DNA of 5,167 nucleotides from SIG710 sp045595425 (GTDB lineage: Bacteria; Bacillota; Clostridia; Oscillospirales; CAG-272), in NCBI GenBank assembly GCA_045595425.1, contig JAZOAL010000004.1, positions 1 to 5,167 on the forward strand. Reading direction: 5' to 3'. The notes beneath the pieces are model-generated. The model did not search any database and was not told the DNA's origin. It was given only the letters and a program-made list of their open reading frames with translations. The position numbers and the translations under genes were made by a program. Position 1 is the stretch's first letter; the number at the start of each line of letters is the position of its first letter. Of the stretch, positions 5,112 through 5,167 are shown piece by piece.

Positions 5112-5115
5112 TTTT

Positions 5116-5167
5116 ATGGCGAAAAAGAAAGGAAAACAGAGAATTTATAGTGCAGAATTCAAAATTC
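5116..5167 (+). CDS. IS3-family transposase orfA, N-terminus only
   Basis: Seventeen codons are visible before the window ends: MAKKKGKQRIYSAEFKI. A basic N-terminus followed by YSAEFK is the standard opening of the helix-turn-helix OrfA protein of IS3/IS150 elements, which binds the IS ends and is normally joined to the DDE catalytic OrfB by programmed frameshifting. GGAGGT at 5100-5105 lies 10 nt before the ATG. Completeness and activity cannot be judged. Confidence 0.75.
   Translation, partial: MAKKKGKQRIYSAEFKI

Larger units (their letters stand above)
5072..5167 (+). mobile_element. IS3-family (IS150-like) element, left end
   Basis: TGCACCCCAAAAGTTAGAC (from 5075) is a left-end sequence of the kind seen in Firmicutes IS3/IS150-group elements, and it is followed 41 nt later by the start of an orfA. 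The exact boundary is uncertain (about 5070-5075), because the inverted complement reaches 5072 and the right end and target duplication are outside the window. The element is oriented like the SPFH-RHH pair and sits about 20 bp after the RHH stop. Confidence 0.75.

Overview
The window looks like low-to-moderate-GC Clostridia (Bacillota). The pointers are strong purine-rich Shine-Dalgarno sites, sigma-70-type promoters in AT-rich spacers, a Firmicutes-style oligopeptide ABC transporter, and the start of an IS3-family element. I cannot name a species.

The left 3.3 kb is a leftward (minus-strand) oppB-oppC-oppD-oppF operon. It encodes the two membrane permeases and the first ATPase of an Opp/Dpp-type peptide importer. 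The genes are tightly packed: the oppC Shine-Dalgarno overlaps the oppB stop, there are 17 nt between oppC and oppD, and oppD and oppF overlap by 4 nt (ATGA). oppF is broken. Its sequence is normal up to the first two residues leading into the Walker A loop, then at about position 94 it changes into GC-rich DNA (64% GC over positions 1-100, against 41% over 101-200) that does not continue the family. No oppA (substrate-binding protein) is present in the window.

The divergent intergenic region (about 3349-3836) holds the control signals. A good minus-strand promoter for opp (TTGCAA, 17 bp, TATACT) has a 13-bp palindrome on its -10 box. The predicted leader of about 170 nt contains two neighbouring inverted repeats. 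Next comes a 240-bp stretch of about 21% GC rich in A/T tracts, and then a strong plus-strand promoter (TTGACA, 17 bp, TATCAT) overlaid by three ATATC motifs spaced exactly 11 bp apart.

That promoter drives a rightward two-gene unit: a membrane-anchored SPFH/Band-7 protein (336 aa) and, 1 nt later, a 67-aa Arc-like ribbon-helix-helix (RHH) protein. My main hypothesis is that the RHH protein binds the 11-bp-phased repeats and autoregulates the pair. RHH dimers of the Arc type are known to bind half-sites 11 bp apart. Soon after the RHH stop, an IS3-family (IS150-like) left end begins, and the window ends 17 codons into its orfA.
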